From: Caenimonas soli
GTDB taxonomy: Bacteria > Pseudomonadota > Gammaproteobacteria > Burkholderiales > Burkholderiaceae_C
NCBI RefSeq assembly: GCF_013155545.1
Contig: NZ_JABJVV010000006.1
Location: 1-64,000 of the forward strand
Direction of reading: 5' to 3'
DNA length: 64,000 bases
Positions within the stretch are counted from its first letter, which is position 1. The number at the start of each line of letters is the position of its first letter. Below are positions 62,219 through 64,000 of this stretch, in pieces. The notes beneath the pieces were generated by a model that did not search any database, was not told where the DNA came from, and was given only the letters and a program-made list of their open reading frames with translations. The position numbers and the translations under genes are program-made.

Positions 62219-62830
62219 TTAGACCTCGCGCAGTGCGATAACGGCTTGCCGCGCGCGGTCGAGGAACGCTCGGCGCTCTTCCTCGGCCTCCAGCCGGATC
62301 GGCGAGCCGAAGGTCACGGAGCAGAGAATCGGCACCGGCACGACTTCGCCCTTGGGCATGACCCGCTGGATGTTGTCGATCCAGGCCGGCACCAGCACCA
62401 CCTGTGGAAACCTCTGTGCCAGGTTGTACAGGCCTGCCTTGAACGGCTGCGGCTCTTCGGCATGGCCGCGCGTGCCCTCGGGAAAGATGATCAGCGAATC
62501 GCCGGCTTCCAGCGCGTCCACCAGCGGTTGCAGCGGGTCTTCGTCGCCCTTGCGCTCGCGTTCCACGTAAACCGCATTGAAGACCGCCGTGGTGATCCAC
62601 TGCTTGAAAGGCGTCTTGGTCCAGTAATCCTTGGCGGCGATGGGCCGGGTGATGCTGCGAAGTTCTTCAGGCAAGGCCGCCCAGATCATCACCAGGTCGG
62701 CGTGGCTCTGGTGGTTGGCGAAATAGATTCGCTGCTCCGCCTTGGGCGGGCAGCCGTACCAGCGCGCCTGGGCGCCCGTGAGCATGCGCACGATGCCCAG
62801 GAGTAACAAGCTCATCAGTTTGGCCAGCAT
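62219..62830 (-). CDS. Lysophospholipid acyltransferase (PlsC-like)
   Basis: A 203-residue membrane-bound acyltransferase that adds an acyl chain to lysophosphatidic acid or similar. The catalytic HX4D motif is NHQSHADLVM (residues about 39-48). The substrate motif is FPEGTRGHAEEPQPFKAGLYNLA (about 116-138), with PEGTR intact. One N-terminal hydrophobic segment (MSLLLLGIVRML) anchors it. The size fits the short PlsC group associated with CdsA-like genes. Its stop lies two bases before the CdsA-like start, so both are one unit. Confidence 0.88.
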   Translation of the reverse strand: MLAKLMSLLLLGIVRMLTGAQARWYGCPPKAEQRIYFANHQSHADLVMIWAALPEELRSITRPIAAKDYWTKTPFKQWITTAVFNAVYVERERKGDEDPLQPLVDALEAGDSLIIFPEGTRGHAEEPQPFKAGLYNLAQRFPQVVLVPAWIDNIQRVMPKGEVVPVPILCSVTFGSPIRLEAEEERRAFLDRARQAVIALREV

Positions 62831-62863
62831 GGCGCGATCATAGGGCCGCCCGCGGGGGCCGCC

Positions 62864-63613
62864 CTAGGGCAGCTCGGCGTCGCGCATGCGGGCCGCGATG
62901 GTCGAGGCCCGATTGGAGAGGTAGCCCGAGTGGGGGACTTTCTCGAAGTACTTGGGCCGCGGCAGCATCACCGCCAGGCGCGCCGCTTCATAGGCGGACA
63001 GCTGCGATGCGCTCTTGCGGTAGTAGTGGCGGGCGGCGGCCTCGGCGCCGAACACACCTTCGCCCCATTCCACGCTGTTCAGGTAGATCTCCAGGATGCG
63101 TTCCTTGCTCAGCATCCTCTCCAGCGCGAACGCCAGCACGAACTCCTGCCCCTTGCGCAGCAGGGTGCGCTCGCCGGACAACAGCAGGTTCTTGGCCAGC
63201 TGCTGCGTGATGGTGGATCCGCCGACGATCTTGGGGCGCTTGGCGGTGGGCGCCAGCTGGGAGCGCGTCACCTGTCGCGGCTTTTGCCGCGCAGCGCGTT
63301 CCTCGGCCTGGGTATTGCGCTGCCAGGCCTTTTCGATCGCCTCCCAGTCCACGCCGTCGTGGTTGGTGAAGCTGCCGTCCTCGGACGCGATGACCGCGCG
63401 CTTGAGGTTGTCGGAGATCTCGTCGTAAGGCAGCCACTGCTGGCGCCAGCGCAGCTGCCCTTTTTGCGTGGCGATGCGCCAGGCCTCGGACCGCTGGAAG
63501 CTGGTGGACTGCGGATCGACAGTGGCCGCCAGCGCGATGCGGGCCACGAAAAAAACCTGCAAAGCGGCGCCCGCCACCAGCAGCAGGGCGATCAAGCGGA
63601 GCAGGGCCTTCAT
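62864..63613 (-). CDS. mtgA: Monofunctional biosynthetic peptidoglycan transglycosylase
   Basis: A 249-residue glycosyltransferase (GT51) that polymerises lipid II. The N-terminal helix (about 5-27) anchors it in the inner membrane. The GT51 motifs are intact: IASEDGSFTNHDGVDW (catalytic Glu in ASED, about residue 75), GGSTITQQLAKNLLLSGERTLLRKGQEFVLAF, RILEIYLNSVEWGEGVFGAEAAARHYY and AARLAVMLPRP. No transpeptidase domain follows, so it is MtgA. It lies 7 bp downstream of aroE, a common arrangement in proteobacteria. Confidence 0.94.
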   Translation of the reverse strand: MKALLRLIALLLVAGAALQVFFVARIALAATVDPQSTSFQRSEAWRIATQKGQLRWRQQWLPYDEISDNLKRAVIASEDGSFTNHDGVDWEAIEKAWQRNTQAEERAARQKPRQVTRSQLAPTAKRPKIVGGSTITQQLAKNLLLSGERTLLRKGQEFVLAFALERMLSKERILEIYLNSVEWGEGVFGAEAAARHYYRKSASQLSAYEAARLAVMLPRPKYFEKVPHSGYLSNRASTIAARMRDAELP

Positions 63614-63620
63614 CGCGGGC

Positions 63621-64000
63621 TCAAGCCAGCGTGGCGCGCAGCTCGGCCAGCACCTGGGCGGAGGGCGGGCGTACCCCGCGCCAGATCAGGAAGGCCTCGG
63701 CCGCCTGTTCCACCAGCATCCCCAGGCCGTCACGCGCCACGGCGCCGTGCTGCCGCGCCCAATCCAGGAAACCCTGCGCGGCGGGGCCGTACATCATGTC
63801 GCAGGCCAGTGCGCCGGGCTTGAGCACGCCGGGGGGCACCGGGACCCCCGCGCCGCTCATGCTGGTGGTCGTGGCGTTGATCACCACGTCGAATGCGTCG
63901 CGAACCTCGTGCAGCTCGGGCGCCTCCAGCCGCACGCCGTGCCGCGCGGCAAGAGCCGAATGCCGCTCGATCAGGACACCGGCCTTGGCCTGGGTGCGGT
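63621..64000 (-). CDS. aroE: Shikimate dehydrogenase, C-terminal part
   Basis: About 126 residues of the C-terminal NADP-binding domain are present; the N-terminal substrate domain lies beyond the window end. Visible parts are RTQAKAGVLIERH just inside the boundary, consistent with the family NRTxxKA motif, then DVVINATTTSMSGAGVP (substrate/NADP contact region), ACDMMYG and GLGMLVEQAAEAFLIWRG, the conserved AroE ending. The enzyme reduces 3-dehydroshikimate in aromatic synthesis. It is upstream of mtgA in the same operon. Confidence 0.88.
   Translation of the reverse strand, partial: RTQAKAGVLIERHSALAARHGVRLEAPELHEVRDAFDVVINATTTSMSGAGVPVPPGVLKPGALACDMMYGPAAQGFLDWARQHGAVARDGLGMLVEQAAEAFLIWRGVRPPSAQVLAELRATLA

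Overview
The window reads as a chromosomal segment of a GC-rich betaproteobacterium, most likely family Comamonadaceae (a Ramlibacter- or Variovorax-like genus; this is inferred from protein flavour, gene order and two copies of a GC-rich palindromic repeat, not from a database match). It divides into an accessory part (1 to about 12,650) and an ordinary chromosomal part (about 12,870 to 64,000).

1-12,650: an integron gene-cassette array without an integrase gene in view (a CALIN-like array, or the distal part of a chromosomal integron whose intI lies to the left). At the left edge is the tail of an IS66-family element, which cuts into the first cassette ORF. After it come attC recombination sites at roughly 0.3-2 kb spacing, all in the same orientation. 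Cassette cargo includes a UPF0158 protein, two orphan ORFs, a reverse-strand ParE-type toxin and antitoxin pair, a VOC protein, an NTF2-like protein, two small membrane proteins, a GNAT acetyltransferase, a tautomerase, an isoprenylcysteine/phospholipid-type methyltransferase, an HD-domain protein and two decayed genes. A patatin-like lipase, an MDR oxidoreductase and an HSL-type esterase sit inside the array without two clean attC borders. The attC sites show a left-to-right gradient: 87-bp near-identical sites at the left, and sites with the central stem deleted (26-39 bp) or degenerate ends at the right.

12,870-31,350: a LysR regulator, aspartase (aspA) and a glutamate/aspartate ABC importer (gltIJKL), forming an acidic amino-acid uptake and catabolism module; then pyrC, a NYN-domain protein, a DUF3025 protein and htpX. 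On the minus strand follow a frameshifted lipoprotein gene, an FAD-dependent dehydrogenase, an M48 peptidase, a YjgN-like membrane protein, a pseudouridine-synthase-like protein lacking the usual catalytic Asp, and a Nudix/metallo-beta-lactamase fusion. The RNase P RNA gene rnpB lies on the plus strand at 25,021-25,348. dapF ends this stretch.

31,081-42,324: a 267-bp MITE-like element with 25-bp perfect terminal inverted repeats is wedged between dapF and the DUF484 gene of the dapF-DUF484-xerC operon. Next are a membrane protein with a degenerate GGDEF domain, rlmI, a COG0523 GTPase with a His-rich loop, a dksA with a histone-H1-like N-terminal tail, a STAS-domain protein and hslVU.

42,325-60,643: a complete division and cell wall (dcw) cluster in canonical order: mraZ, rsmH, ftsL, ftsI, murE, murF, mraY, murD, ftsW, murG, murC, ddl, ftsQ, ftsA, ftsZ, lpxC. 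Most neighbours overlap by 1-11 bp, which suggests translational coupling. MurE carries the DNPR motif of meso-diaminopimelate-adding enzymes, which fits dapF upstream. Three 10-bp-phased repeats before mraZ look like MraZ boxes. A 58-codon membrane peptide gene follows lpxC.

60,666-64,000 (minus strand): ruvC, a CdsA-like/PlsC-like phospholipid pair, mtgA, and aroE cut by the window end.
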